A stretch of DNA of 64,000 bases from Sipunculus nudus. Taxonomy: Eukaryota; Annelida; Sipuncula; Golfingiida; Sipunculidae. A program made the position numbers and the translations under genes. The DNA lies in NCBI GenBank assembly GCA_026874595.1, contig CM049316.1:76245676-76309675 (forward strand). Direction: 5' to 3'. The notes beneath the pieces were generated by a model, which ran no database searches, was not told the DNA's origin, and saw nothing but the letters and a program-made list of their open reading frames with translations. Positions 39,792 through 50,749 of the stretch are shown piece by piece; the first letter of the stretch is position 1, and every line of letters starts with the position of its first letter.

Positions 39792-40043
39792 CTAAATGAA
39801 ATGGTATGTTGTTACAACAGCGGCTGACAATAGCGCGTTTAGTTGATAACACTGCCAAAGTCGATAGGTGTGGGCCTCCGGTTTTCCATCATGCGTAAAC
39901 GTAAAGATGCCGTCATTTAACGATTCATCGTCGCTGGCCATCAGTTTGATCACAGAAGTAGGTTCGGCCCGCTGAGACTTCTTGATAATATTTAACTGCT
40001 GCAGTTTTTCAAGTGGCATTCGGGATTTGCGTCGTCGGCCCAT
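39792..40043 (-). CDS. Uncharacterised small ORF, 83 aa, possible exon
   Basis: The frame begins M-G-R-R-R-K-S-R-M-P-L-E-K-L-Q-Q-L and contains an acidic ASDDESLNDG stretch. It lies divergently, about 580 bp upstream of EMC4. No family was recognised. The composition looks more protein-like than neighbouring frames, but there is no clear donor, domain or partner exon, so it may be chance or the first exon of an undetected minus-strand gene. Confidence 0.2.
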   Translation of the reverse strand: MGRRRKSRMPLEKLQQLNIIKKSQRAEPTSVIKLMASDDESLNDGIFTFTHDGKPEAHTYRLWQCYQLNALLSAAVVTTYHFI

Positions 40044-40622
40044 CGTACTTTCGTCTGGTATTGGCGAATATTTATTTGTTGCGGTGTTGACAGTATGAAT
40101 ATCATAGACGTTATAGTTGGGATATGAAGCAGCTTATTATAAAGTAATTTTAAGTATCTGTCGATAGGCTCAGGATATAGCAGAAATGACATGATGTCAA
40201 GTGAAAATTTGTGTTTCGGCGTAACATACCCGAAAAATAGACAGAAAGGCCAATGACACTAACAGATCATTCACAAGGACGGGTTTGTTTGCACACTAAT
40301 TACTGTAGCTAGATTTAGGGTTGCTATCCAACACTTATCAGTTGTATGCTCAGCTAATTAGATTGGGCTATCAAACGTCGACCGTCAGTTCTTGCCACCT
40401 CGTGTACGGAGGTACGTGGCCCATGCATTAATTAAACTCTTGCACCTCGCGATTGGCTGAATGACCCAGCTAGGTGAGGGCTGGGGGCTGAGTATTAAAT
40501 TTCAGATGTTCAGGTGTACTATTTTGCCCCTATCCACCCTGTCATATATGACTTCCGGTTGTCAGCGCAGGGAGAGACCGTGATTCAAGAAATTATTTTG
40601 TACAGCACAATAACCCGACAAG

Positions 40623-43600
40623 ATGAGCCAGGGTCGAGGGTGGCATAAATGGTCAATCGACTTTACAAATAAGTGAGTATTTAAGCGGGGATTTATCTTT
40701 TATCGTGTGCTCGCAAGTATTTAACCCGTATGATCTGATGATGCCTCGCATTCAGGCTTGGACCACACTGTCCACACAGGTACACAGATTCTGATAAAAT
40801 AATCTCTGTTCTTTTTTAAGGGAGTAATGAGTGGCTAAAGAATACCTCATGTGGGAGCCACTATAGAACGCGGACTTCGCTTGTATTGAGGAACATATAA
40901 ATAAAATTGTCACCTCTCATTCCCTATTTTAACTCCTAATTTTCCCTGTAGATGTCCCTATACTCAACTCTTCTAACATAAACAACTACTAAGCACCAGA
41001 AGTCGCCTGAATCGGGAATCGAACCTACGATCTCTGGACTAGGAGCCCTACACGCTACTAAGTGAGCCATGAACACGAGATAGCAGCAGGAGCAAGTTTT
41101 GTTCATTAAAAAAAAATGATTTATATCTGCGATTGAAGAGGCATCTATCGCAAAAATGGGAAACCATTTACTCTTTTAACAGGAAAATTAAGTTTTAGGT
41201 GGGGGCTCCGCCCCCACACCCCCGTTCAGACGGGGAACCCAGGTTCCCCGGACCCCTCCTCTTCTAATATAATAAACTCCAGCTATGAGCAAAATTAAAT
41301 ACGGGAATTCTGAGGAAAATGATATGTATCGGCATTTTCCAGGAAACAATTTATTATGCGACACCTGTTTTACCGGCGGTAGGCTGAAGCCCGCATTCTA
41401 TAGTTCTGCCCTCATGTGCTTAACCCATTGTTGCAAATGATCAGAATATGGTCCACTTCTGAAATATCGCAAGGGCCCTAGTATAGAATCCGGCCTACAT
41501 TTCCAAGATGGGTCTAAACTGACTGGACAATCTCATATTAGTAGTAATCAACATAAGCCATGACATGCCTGATGATATGACATCGACATGCCTCTTAATT
41601 CTCCATAACACAAATCCTAAACATCACTACAACCTTCCATATACACCCATAATCTCGTCCATGTAGGCTGGATTCTGTACTCACTAGGTGTGACTATTTA
41701 CTGTCCGACACTGTCCGGGACTCCCATAATATTGTCCGGGACCCAGCTGTACCGCCCGGGACTCAGCTGTACCACCCGGGACACCAGAGCTAGAGCCTGC
41801 TTTTAAAAATATTAATTAAATGGATACAGACCTTCCGGGACCGACTGGGCCACTAGTATACCGTCCGGGTCAACAAAATCAGCCCTAAACAGACCTGGCT
41901 GTTGCACACAAATGCGCAATTACGAAATATAGGTATACTAAATCCCAAAACACTCAAAGATCATATGTTTATATTCCACAGTTAGTGAATATTATTTTTA
42001 ATATGAATATTTCAGTTTAACGCCTTGATCATGTTTATATTTTGGTTTGGTGCTATGTAAATTATTATTATTATTATTATTATTATTATGAATGTAATTC
42101 TCCCGACCGGAATACCGTATGGGGCAATAAAACCAGCCCCGAACAGGTCTGAGATCAACCATACCAATAGACAAATGAAATATACTACTTATTATTATAT
42201 TAACACTCAGAAGATACTACGATTATATTTTTAATAAGAATAAAATTGTTTGTATAGTGTTCATGTTAATATTATTATTAGTAGTAATCGTTTATATTCA
42301 GAATATGATTATACCCGCCAATATAACTACCGGGGCAACAGAACTAGCCCTGAAAATTCTCACCTGGTCGAGGACGAAAGTCGGGAATAACTGACCCTTT
42401 GATCACCAACCAGCTGCCACTGATTGCTCCACCGAAACCCTGCACCCCTGTTGGTGTGACATAATTAATTAGCTAAGTGGTGTGATTAGGAGTTGTTATG
42501 CAATGCGTTGAACCATTACCATTTTCATGGTCCGACGGCTGTGGTCTATGGTGTTGTCACTGATACATGTCTTGTGCTAATCCATATTGTTGTAATCATA
42601 TCGTGTCATTAATTATATTTGCAATACCTAATGCTATCAGCAATAGGCATATCAATTAAGGCCTCATGGTTAACGAAAGCAACCCTCATAGATATATTTA
42701 ATTACATTCCATATTGTAGTAATCATAACGTGTCATATATTATTTTTGCAATACATAATCATATCAGCAATACACACATCAATAAAGGCCTCTTCCCTGT
42801 GGTTAAAAAAATGCGACCCTTGTAGATTTATTTTATTATATTCCATATTGATGATGTTACTTAATTTGAGAGAGAGAGAGAGAGATTTATTCTATCATTA
42901 ATATATTGTATGTAGTTGTTTGCACAAATGTGGGTGGAAATTATTAGGTATCTCTTATTTCACTGTACAGTAGCTTATTAAAGCAATATTCAGAGTTAGT
43001 GGTTTCCATCTTTCCAGGGGCACGAGCCGTGGATGGGAAACCCACCCCTCCTATAGTCAGGCAAGGTTTCATGGGTTCGGGGTGTCATAGGAGTGGTTTC
43101 AACCTGATATAGCCCCTTCAGACCCTGCATGTCAAGAAAACCTGTTTAATTCCACGTAAGGGTTTCCTCGGTCCAAAACTATATAAAGTTTAGCATTCCG
43201 GACGAGGGTCACTTAACCGCCCCATCTTGTCCAGACAAGATGGGGAGGTCAAAGCAATTTCCAAGTTCCGTTTGCTCCCAGAATTGTAATCACCAAAAAG
43301 GTCTAGATTTCCTGTGCTGTGTATGCATTTAATTAATATTTTTAAGCTAGTTCTGGTGTCCCGGGCGGTACAGCTGGAACCCGGTCGGTACTCTGGGTGT
43401 CCCGGACGGTAAATAGTCACCCCGGTACTCACTCCCACTTCTGAAACATGGCAAGGGGGTGTCGCATAAAATGTTGTTTCTTTACAATAACCGAAATATT
43501 ATCAAATTTTTTATACAAAATGATCCAATACCTGAAGTTCATTATATTAGCACTGGAGGGGCCAAGGGAGTGTGAGGGCACCAGCTCCCTACCTTTCAAT

Positions 43601-46600
43601 ATATTTTAATGTAAAATATCCTGAATAGTTTCATGTTTACTAGTTCGCTCAGTTGAGAGCATGCAAGTCTTCATTTCATGAGATTGTGGGTTCAAATCCA
43701 GGAAATGACACCTTCAGACATTCACTGACAAATTATGGTATGAAACCAGCAGTGTTGGGGGTCTCGAGACCTGTCTTAATTGGCCTTATATCAACTATTT
43801 TATCAAAGGCCCTGCTGACAACAGGGTTAATGGCCTTATCGCGTCTTAATTGCAATATTAGTGCATGGCTGACACACAAGTGCTGGCAGAGCTTACCGGA
43901 GTTGTGACCCATTTGTGTACCCTCCTTGCTCTGTCTCACACTTTAGGACAGATATACATGTGCAACTACTAAAGCTCTGTTTGCAGCACCAAGCGAACCG
44001 GACTGCTAGACCGGGACCACTCGGGAAGCAGGCCTGAGCTGGCAATATAAAAAAATTAGATATTACAGGAATGGTCCTGAGTAGTCTGGTCCAGTCCATT
44101 TGAGTCTTCTCTGTTTGTGGGGGTTTCAGGACCAGCCAGGATTGGGAGTTTATCATTGACCAACAAGAGCAGCTCTTTAAATTATATGATAGATGTTAAA
44201 TCTGAAGATTGTGAATTCATGTGACATATGAACTACACTGTACATGATTATGTGGAGGCTAACATTTGCTATAATGTCAATCCTTACTTTTTGAAGTAAT
44301 CATACTTGAAATACTTATATACATTTATAAATTATAGATATCGAGGCATAATTGTTAATGGAAGTAGTCCTTCATATAATGATGCCATTATCTTTGTAAT
44401 ATATATAAAACCAGTCGGTTGGCTTTGACCCCTCTGGGACTGGACTGGACTGGGAAAGATTGTGGTGGATTCTTCAGAATTCTCAGTCCTGCCCGATCCG
44501 ATCTCGTCTCATCTGCTCTATATGCGGACTGCTTATTACATAAAAAGACTATTCTTACATAGCTTAAGCTCTGCATCCTGAGCTAAATGTTATTAAACAT
44601 TCAAGTAAAACATAAAAGTACCAATGGTAATCTCAAAGTTCCGTTTCAGATTTCTTTAAATTAGGAGAATTTTATTGGACTTGGACTCAGGTTTGTTGTG
44701 ACTTGGACTTGAAGAAAGTTGACATGACTCAAACCTCAAGAACTCATGATTCGAGTAGCCGGGACTCAAACTTGAACTTTGACACGAATAGTGAGAACTC
44801 CGCCACATCAGTGTCACATATCAGACTTGTGTGTGACTGTATTTCTGTGTGTAACTAAACAGGAAATTTCATATATGTAGAGTAGGTATTAAGATGCCTG
44901 GATACCATCACTTATGAAGCTTCAGAGTAATTGATTCACCTATTAAATAATAGGTCATGTATACTACAGTCCATTTTTTCCAAGCTTCATATGACCTATT
45001 TTGATATTAAGACTATTTCATCGGTGCCATGTTCCTGTTGCAGCAAAACAGACAACAGCCCAGTGAGAAATACCCTCCATCCAGTGTTGTTACATTCTGT
45101 TAAAACTGACAGCACATCAGCTCAGTACCTGCATGCATAGGCCTGTGTGCCCTGCGTTGCATTTTAACTAAATCTTCAGTTTAATTTAACTTAATCTTCT
45201 CTTTATGAATGACAACAGTACTCACTTTCAAAACTTAACAACCACAGACTTGAAACTGCATTGATTTTGTCAGCAAGTGGACTGTGTGATCTCTGCATAA
45301 TCAGGCATAACTGGCAGGTGACAAGTTATTACAAGGTAATACTTCTGCACCTGAGGTGGCATGTATGATACGGTTGAAGTTGAAAATCATGCTAAACCTG
45401 TTTTAAAAAAACAGTTTCTGTCTCAATTCATATTGATTTTAATGAAGAAATGCTTTTGAAGCGGTATATTATGTACAAATTTAATAGAAATGTATGTTTT
45501 AATTATTGCTTTATTTTTTCAGCCAGGATGTGGTTATTTTATAGTTTAATTGAATCGCTCTTGTTTGGAAGAAAGTTCTTCCAGGGCTCTCGCACTGTTA
45601 AGTGAAGGGAGAGAGTAGCTAGGAGTACTTGTAACTTAGTGTAATTGTAATAAGTGTACAAGATACATTTATATTGGGAATGATATGAAATCACTACTTA
45701 AAACCTGTAAAAGAACTCACACATTTATCCAACCATGCCATCCAAGCAGCAGAGCAGGTAATTATTTCTTTTTATATATATATAATTTTGACATCACCAA
45801 ATTGTAAAGTGCCACAGCATTAACCTTTACAACTTTTCAGTCATTTGACAGGAATATTACTCCCCCACCCCCTTTCCTCCTTATGCATGGAAACAAGGTT
45901 CCCTTAACCCCTCCTCTGACACAAAGTACCCACAGGTATCAGTATCAGTAAAATTCATTTTGACGCCTCACAGATAAAATAAAAATGCAGTAATTTGGGT
46001 CTCCAGAACCAAACTTCTGAAAGAGATTTGGAGTGTCATAAACACTGTTGCATTTATGAAAGCCTTGCACTATCTAAAGTTGGATACATACTATTGTATA
46101 GTTATAATTAAGATAACATGAAGCATCTTATGTATAAATAATGATTAATATCACTTCTATTAACAGGCAGGTGAACAACCCTCCACCTGTTGGATACACG
46201 GACAAACCTCCCAGGGAAAAGCAGTCCGCCAGCGATGCCAATTTACTAACCAAGGTAAAGTAACAATTCAAGAAACTTGGTCAAGATACCAAATACTTTG
46301 CAGTAGCCGAAAAATCAATCTGTGAAAGATAATTACAGTAGGGCACTGTTTTTAATTTTTTGGATAAACAAACTAATCAAGTAAATGTTCATGGTAAAAT
46401 ACCGTCACTGCTGCAGTGTATTCAGTCTTGTTATATTCGTTGACCTCTATGGTTAAGTGTGAATTTCCACATTTTAATACACAGGAAACACAATGTTAAT
46501 TATTCGTATTGCAAAATATAAGGACAGGTTAATTGTTTTCACACCTTCATCTCCACATTATTGCACCTGTTATTCCAGATCAGGAGTAATACTGTGATCT

Positions 46601-49600
46601 ATTCCTCTCAATTGATAAATATTATGTCAGGTGAACAACTATTCAGTTTTCTTCCAAGTAGTGTTAAGGTGGCACTTTTTTGTATTATAATTGTGCATTA
46701 TTATGTTTGGTTTATGTTTTGACCGCCAAATTACATGGGATGTTTGCCTCAGTGAAGTTTTGTAATTGATATTTAGGTCTTCCAATTCATTGTGTTTTCT
46801 GTGTATTTAAATCCAACAGAAATCCTGGGACGTGGCTCTGGGTCCTATCAAGCAGATTCCCATGAACCTGTTCATCATGTGGATGGCCGGCAGCACAATC
46901 TCCATCTTCCCCATCATGATGGTTGGAATGATGTTCTTCAGGCCCATACAGGCTCTGGCTCAGGCTAAACAGAGTAAGTACCCATCCAGGCGCTGGCTTA
47001 AGCTTTAAAGAGTAAGTACCCATTCAGGTGCTGACTTAAGCTGAACAGTAAGTACCCATCCAGGCGCTGGTTAGAGCTAAACAGAGCAAGTACCTATCCA
47101 GACGCTGGTTCAAGCTGAACAGTTATTACCCATCCAGGCGCTGGCTTAAGCTTTATAGAGTAAGTACCCATTCAGGTGCTGACTTAAGCTGAACAGTAAG
47201 TACCCATCCAGGCACTGGTTAGAGCTGAACAGAGCAAGTACCTATCCAGACGCTGGTTCAAGCTGAACAGTTATTACCCATCCAGGCGCTGGCTAAAGAT
47301 AAACAGAGTAAGTACCCATCCAGGCGCAGGCTTAGGCTAAACAGAGTTAGTACCCATCCAGGCACTGGCTCAAGCTTTATAGAGTAAGTACCCATCCAGG
47401 TGCTTGCTCAAGCTGAACAGTAAGTACCCATCCAGGCACTGGTTAGAGCTAAACAGAGCAAGTACCTATCCAGAAGCTGGCTCAAGCTAAATAGAGTAAG
47501 TACCTATCCAGGTGCTGGCTCAAGCTGAACAGTAACTACCCATCCAGGCACTGGCTCAAGCTAAACAGAGTAAGTACCCATCCAGGCGCTGGCTCAAGCT
47601 AAACAGAGTAAGTACCTATCCAGGCACTGGCTAAAGCTAAACAGAGTAAGTACCTATCCAGACACTGGTTCAAGCTGAACAGTAAGTACCCATCCAGCCT
47701 CCAGGCGCTGGCTAAAGATAAACAGAGAAAGTACCCATCCAGGCACTGGCTCAAGCTAAACAGAGTAAGTACCTGTCCAGGCGCTGGCTCAAGCTAAACA
47801 GAGTAAGTACCTATCCAGGCACTGACTAAAGCTAAACAGAGTAAGTACCCATCCAGGCGCTGGCTCAAGCTAAACAGAGTAAGTACCCATCAAGGTACTG
47901 GCTCAATCTAAACAGAGTAAGTATACATCCAGGCACTGGCTCAAGTTAAACAGAGTAAGTACCCATCCAGGCGCTGGCTAAAGATAAACAGAGTAAGTAC
48001 CTATCCAGGCACTGGCTCAAGCTTAAAAGAGTACCCATCCAGACGCTGGCTCAAGCTAAACAGAGTAGGTACCCATCCAGGCACTGGCTAAAGCTTAACA
48101 GAGTAAGTACCTACCCAGACGCTGGCTCAAGCTTAATAGAGTAAGTACCTATCCAGGTGCTGGCTCAAGCTAAACAGAGTAAGTACCCATCCACGCACTG
48201 GCTCAAGCTAAACAAAGTAATTACCCATCCAGGCGCTGGCTCAAGCGCAACAGTAAGTACCCATCTTGGGGCTAGCTCAAGCTAAACAGAGTAAGTACCC
48301 ATCCAGGCACTGGCTAAAGCTAAACAGAGTAAGTACCTACCCAGTCGCTGGCTCAGGCTTAATAGAGTAAGTACCTATCCAGGTGCTGGCTCAAGCTAAA
48401 CAGAGTAAGTACCCATCCACGCACTGGCTCAAGCTAAACAAAGTAATTACCCATCCAGGCGCTGGCTCAAGCGCAACAGTAAGTACCCATCTTGGGGCTA
48501 GCTCAAGCTAAACAGAGTAAGTACCCATCCAGGCACTGGCTAAAGCTAAACAGAGTAAGTACCTACCCAGTCGCTGGCTCAGGCTTAATAGAGTAAGTAC
48601 CCATCCAGGCGCATGTTAAAGCTAAACAGTGTAAGTATCTAACCAGGTGCTGGCTCAAGCTGAACAGAGTAAGTAATGAATTATCACTCTAATTATGTTT
48701 TAACAGATTTGAAATATATTGCTTATAATTTTGTCCCTGAAGATTATTAGGAGTGACAGTATAGGATATTACAAGTATGTTCTATTTTCAGATTTTCAGC
48801 TACCAGTATATATGAATTTCTGTTTTCTTAGCTATATTAACTGTTGTGCCTCAGTAACCTCTGCGCTATCTCTTTTAAGTTCATGGATATCTGTTCAATA
48901 ATTTGTATGTAAACAGATAAACAGAGTAAGTCATGTCTGAAACATAACCTCCTTCAATCTTCAGTATTTTGGGGAAAATATTTATATTAATGGAATGCTT
49001 TTAATGTCTGTTTCAGCTTACAAGATGCTGGAGGGAGGACAGGAGATTGTACAGATGGGGGTGTATGTCTTAGGGAACTGTATTTGTTTGGCTCTTGCTG
49101 TGTACAAGTGTTATGTCATGGGACTGCTACCCACAGAAAAATCAGACTGGCTGGCATTTGAAGAGCCTCAACAGGTGAGTGAAATTAATGTCATTTATGG
49201 ATTGACTACTATCAATATATTTGTGATATGCAGTTTACTTACACAAATGTGGTCATTTATTGCCCTTAATTACATGTGCAGACATAAAATTATATCTCTG
49301 TTATTGCCAGGGCATAACATAAGCTTAGGTGGTTTACTGACTAAGGACAGATAACAAGTGTAATGTTCCTTGCAGTACATTTTCATAGCCTGGTCATAAT
49401 TTGCAAAATATTCTGTTAAAATAATATTATTTATAAGGGAGGGATTGTGCAAATGACCTTATACATAAATAATGAACCAGCTGCAGGCTACTTGTGTAGT
49501 GGTATATCATGAAGGTGACTGCATCAGCCATTTAAATTTTGTAATCCTGTAATTAGTTACTGGAAAAAATAACAAATTTATATTGTTAATATGCAATGCC

Positions 49601-49773
49601 TAGGAGAGCACAATACTGTTGATATTGGACTCTAGTTATGGGTTACAATCAGTTGGGCTCAAACACTTGAACACTCTTTCCAGCATAAGTCACCAGTCAT
49701 TATTGCTTATTGAATCTTCATTTCTAATTAATTTCAGAGGATGGAATGGTCAGCAGGAGGCATGATGCTATAA
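40623..49773 (+). CDS. EMC4: ER membrane protein complex subunit 4 (5 coding exons)
   Basis: Exons: 40623-40672, 46167-46254, 46820-46973, 49017-49174, 49738-49773. Phases 2, 0, 1, 0 match at every junction and give 161 aa; human EMC4 is 183. The N-terminus has GWHKWSIDF, equivalent to the RFKWAIEL segment of the family. Then come [25 protein letters not shown] and two hydrophobic segments at about residues 62-86 and 113-135. The tail is [17 protein letters not shown] then [14 protein letters not shown]4 is a core membrane subunit of the EMC, which inserts tail-anchored and multipass proteins into the ER membrane. Intron 1 is 5.5 kb and holds a SINE and a MULE-like element. Intron 3 is mostly a minisatellite copied from the exon 3/donor junction. 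Confidence 0.95.
40820..41280 (-). mobile_element. tRNA-derived SINE, copy 2, in EMC4 intron 1
   Basis: On the minus strand a tRNA-like head reads TGGCTCACTTAGTAGCG (A box, about 41052-41068), then GTAGGTTCGATTCCCG (B box, about 41010-41025), with correct spacing. An A-run (about 41108) and a GC-rich hairpin-prone module GGTGGGGGCTCCGCCCCCAC (about 41198-41217) lie on the other side. It shares body sequence with 34480-34745. The outer limits are approximate. Confidence 0.65.
42060..42090. repeat. ATT trinucleotide microsatellite
   Basis: About nine ATT units inside the MULE-like element. A shorter relic (TATTATTATTA) is near 42270. Confidence 0.85.
43220..43245. repeat. Perfect 12-bp-stem hairpin
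   Basis: CCCCATCTTGTC is followed by CA and then GACAAGATGGGG. The stem has no mismatch and a 2-nt loop. It lies just inside the right inverted end of the MULE-like element. Confidence 0.8.
43636..43720 (+). mobile_element. tRNA-derived SINE head in EMC4 intron 1
   Basis: TAGTTCGCTCAGTTGAGAGCA (A-box region, 43641-43661; key motif CTCAGTTGAGAGC) is followed by GGGTTCAAATCC (B box, 43688-43699) at tRNA-like spacing. The variable and acceptor regions do not pair well, so it is a SINE head rather than a tRNA gene. Confidence 0.5.
45735..45757 (+). CDS. Possible alternative first exon of EMC4
   Basis: ATGCCATCCAAGCAGCAGAGCAG, here by its peptide M-P-S-K-Q-Q-S-R, precedes a GTAATT donor and ends in phase 2, exactly the phase required by the exon at 46167. 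The main start at 40623 also ends in phase 2 and carries the conserved WSIDF segment, so this would be an internal promoter or alternative isoform lacking that segment. It is unproven. Confidence 0.3.
46949..48674 (+). repeat. 38-bp minisatellite seeded on an EMC4 5' splice junction
   Basis: About 45 units by length. The first unit is the exon 3 end itself (46949-46973, CAGGCTCTGGCTCAGGCTAAACAGA minus its tail is described by position) plus the first 13 intronic bases, GTAAGTACCCATC. Nearly every unit keeps GTAAGTACC, a consensus 5' splice site; some units are 36 bp because GA is lost before the GT. Higher-order blocks are visible: a four-unit block of about 150 bp near the start and a six-unit block of about 227 bp repeated near 48120-48590. 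An isolated partial copy (AAACAGAGTAAGT) is at about 48919-48931. The array occupies more than 80% of intron 3. Reading past the first donor gives a stop within about 12 codons. Confidence 0.95.
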
Positions 49774-50743
49774 CAGAGAATTTTTATCAACAACAATTGA
49801 AAAGACAAAGAAAATAAGACAGGTTCCAATACCTACATCAACAAGTGGTATAATACCTGTCCCAACCTGTGAAAGACCTGTATCAAAAGTGATAAATAAA
49901 CAACGCAGTGTCTCATGTCTTGTGTCAACAAGTGAAAAATACATAGCAAGAACCAATAACTGACATGAACAAACAAGGAATACACACGCCAAAAATGGCT
50001 GTGTAATAATAAAAAAAAGTTTGAAGAAGTGCTGACTAGGCAAGTTTTAAATTTCAGAACTGCTGACTCAGCTGTTTACATTTATGTATCATCAATCTAA
50101 TGTCTTTTATACCAGCATATTTATGTATTATAAATGATGAGGCCTGTGTCAGCAAACTGGAAAACGTTTGATACAGAACTGCAACAGGTCATCAAAATTG
50201 AGACCTCTTAACATCTGGATGTGTAAGACCAGTTTCCAGAAGTTAAATTATTTCCACCAATAAATTTATATTTGAACATTTAAATTTGGGAGGAGACCTC
50301 CTCTGAAGGTTGGTTAATGGGTGATCAGTGTCCACATGTCATGTGACTTATCTCATTGGGTCATGTGACTTTTATAGTCCTACTGCCAATGTGTATGAAT
50401 GCAAGTTACATACCATAGGAACCATAAGTTATTTATAATATTTTCAAAGGAATGGCCCTTTCTGTGTTTTGGAACCTGGAGTAATTAATTATCAATAAAT
50501 ATTGCAAGAAATAAATCTTTAATACTTTTGTTTTTTTCCTGATTTCATCTGTATAATTTATCCATTTTAAACATGTTTGCACAGTGATTCGAATTCCTTG
50601 TCACATAATAATTTAAAAAAATGTAAGTTTTATGTTTGTTTATTAAGATGACTGATTGTGCAGTGTTGACCATGATTTTGAGTGTAAATATTACATTGTA
50701 TATTTGTTCATGTTCTTTGATGTACTTACTATGTGACTACCAC
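49774..50743 (+). other. 3' untranslated region of EMC4
   Basis: AT-rich sequence without coding signals between the TAA at 49771-49773 and the polyadenylation signal at 50744. An earlier AATAAA cluster near 50495-50515 could give a shorter transcript. Confidence 0.55.
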
Positions 50744-50749
50744 AATAAA
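50744..50749 (+). terminator. Polyadenylation signal AATAAA (EMC4)
   Basis: Canonical hexamer followed by TTGTG and a T-rich downstream stretch, 971 bp past the stop codon. A second candidate lies about 240 bp earlier. Confidence 0.5.

Larger units (their letters stand above)
33553..40622. other. Head-to-head intergenic region between NGDN and EMC4
   Basis: The region contains 5' non-coding sequence of NGDN, a SINE copy, the broken SAP-SWIM-YqaJ ORF at 37-38.4 kb and about 2 kb before the EMC4 start. A strong minus-strand donor (TTTCTCA|GTAAGTAC, around 38970-38980) could end a distal 5' UTR exon of NGDN. If so, NGDN and EMC4 would share a promoter region of about 1.6 kb. No TATA box stands out. 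The remainder shows no supported gene. Confidence 0.4.
41677..43433. mobile_element. MULE-like non-autonomous transposon with 9-bp target duplication
   Basis: The element at 41686-43424 is flanked by a perfect 9-bp direct repeat GTACTCACT (41677-41685 and 43425-43433). Its ends are inverted: AGGTGTGACTATTTACTGTCC on the left and CGGGGTGACTATTTACCGTCC as the reverse complement of the right. The inverted match continues for over 100 bp through repeated CCCGGGAC/GTCCGGGAC and AGCTGTACCGCCCGGGAC motifs to AAAAATATTAATTAAATG. A 9-bp duplication with long inverted ends is typical of Mutator-like elements; hATs would give 8 bp. It holds no transposase. Inside are three diverged copies of an ACCGxxxGGGGCAA..AACCAGCCC module (near 41860, 42110 and 42325), an ATT microsatellite and a 26-bp perfect hairpin. 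Confidence 0.75.

Noticed and set aside
40990-41070. Functional tRNA gene
   Set aside because: A and B boxes are present, but the acceptor and anticodon stems do not pair and SINE body sequence is attached. The same applies to the other tRNA-like heads at about 16.0, 17.0 and 43.65 kb.
28406-42090. CRISPR-like interpretation of the regular 38- to 40-bp arrays
   Set aside because: The units are directly adjacent, with no unique spacers, in animal introns. They are minisatellites.
46787-47023. 78-aa minus-strand frame
   Set aside because: Exact antisense shadow of EMC4 exon 3.
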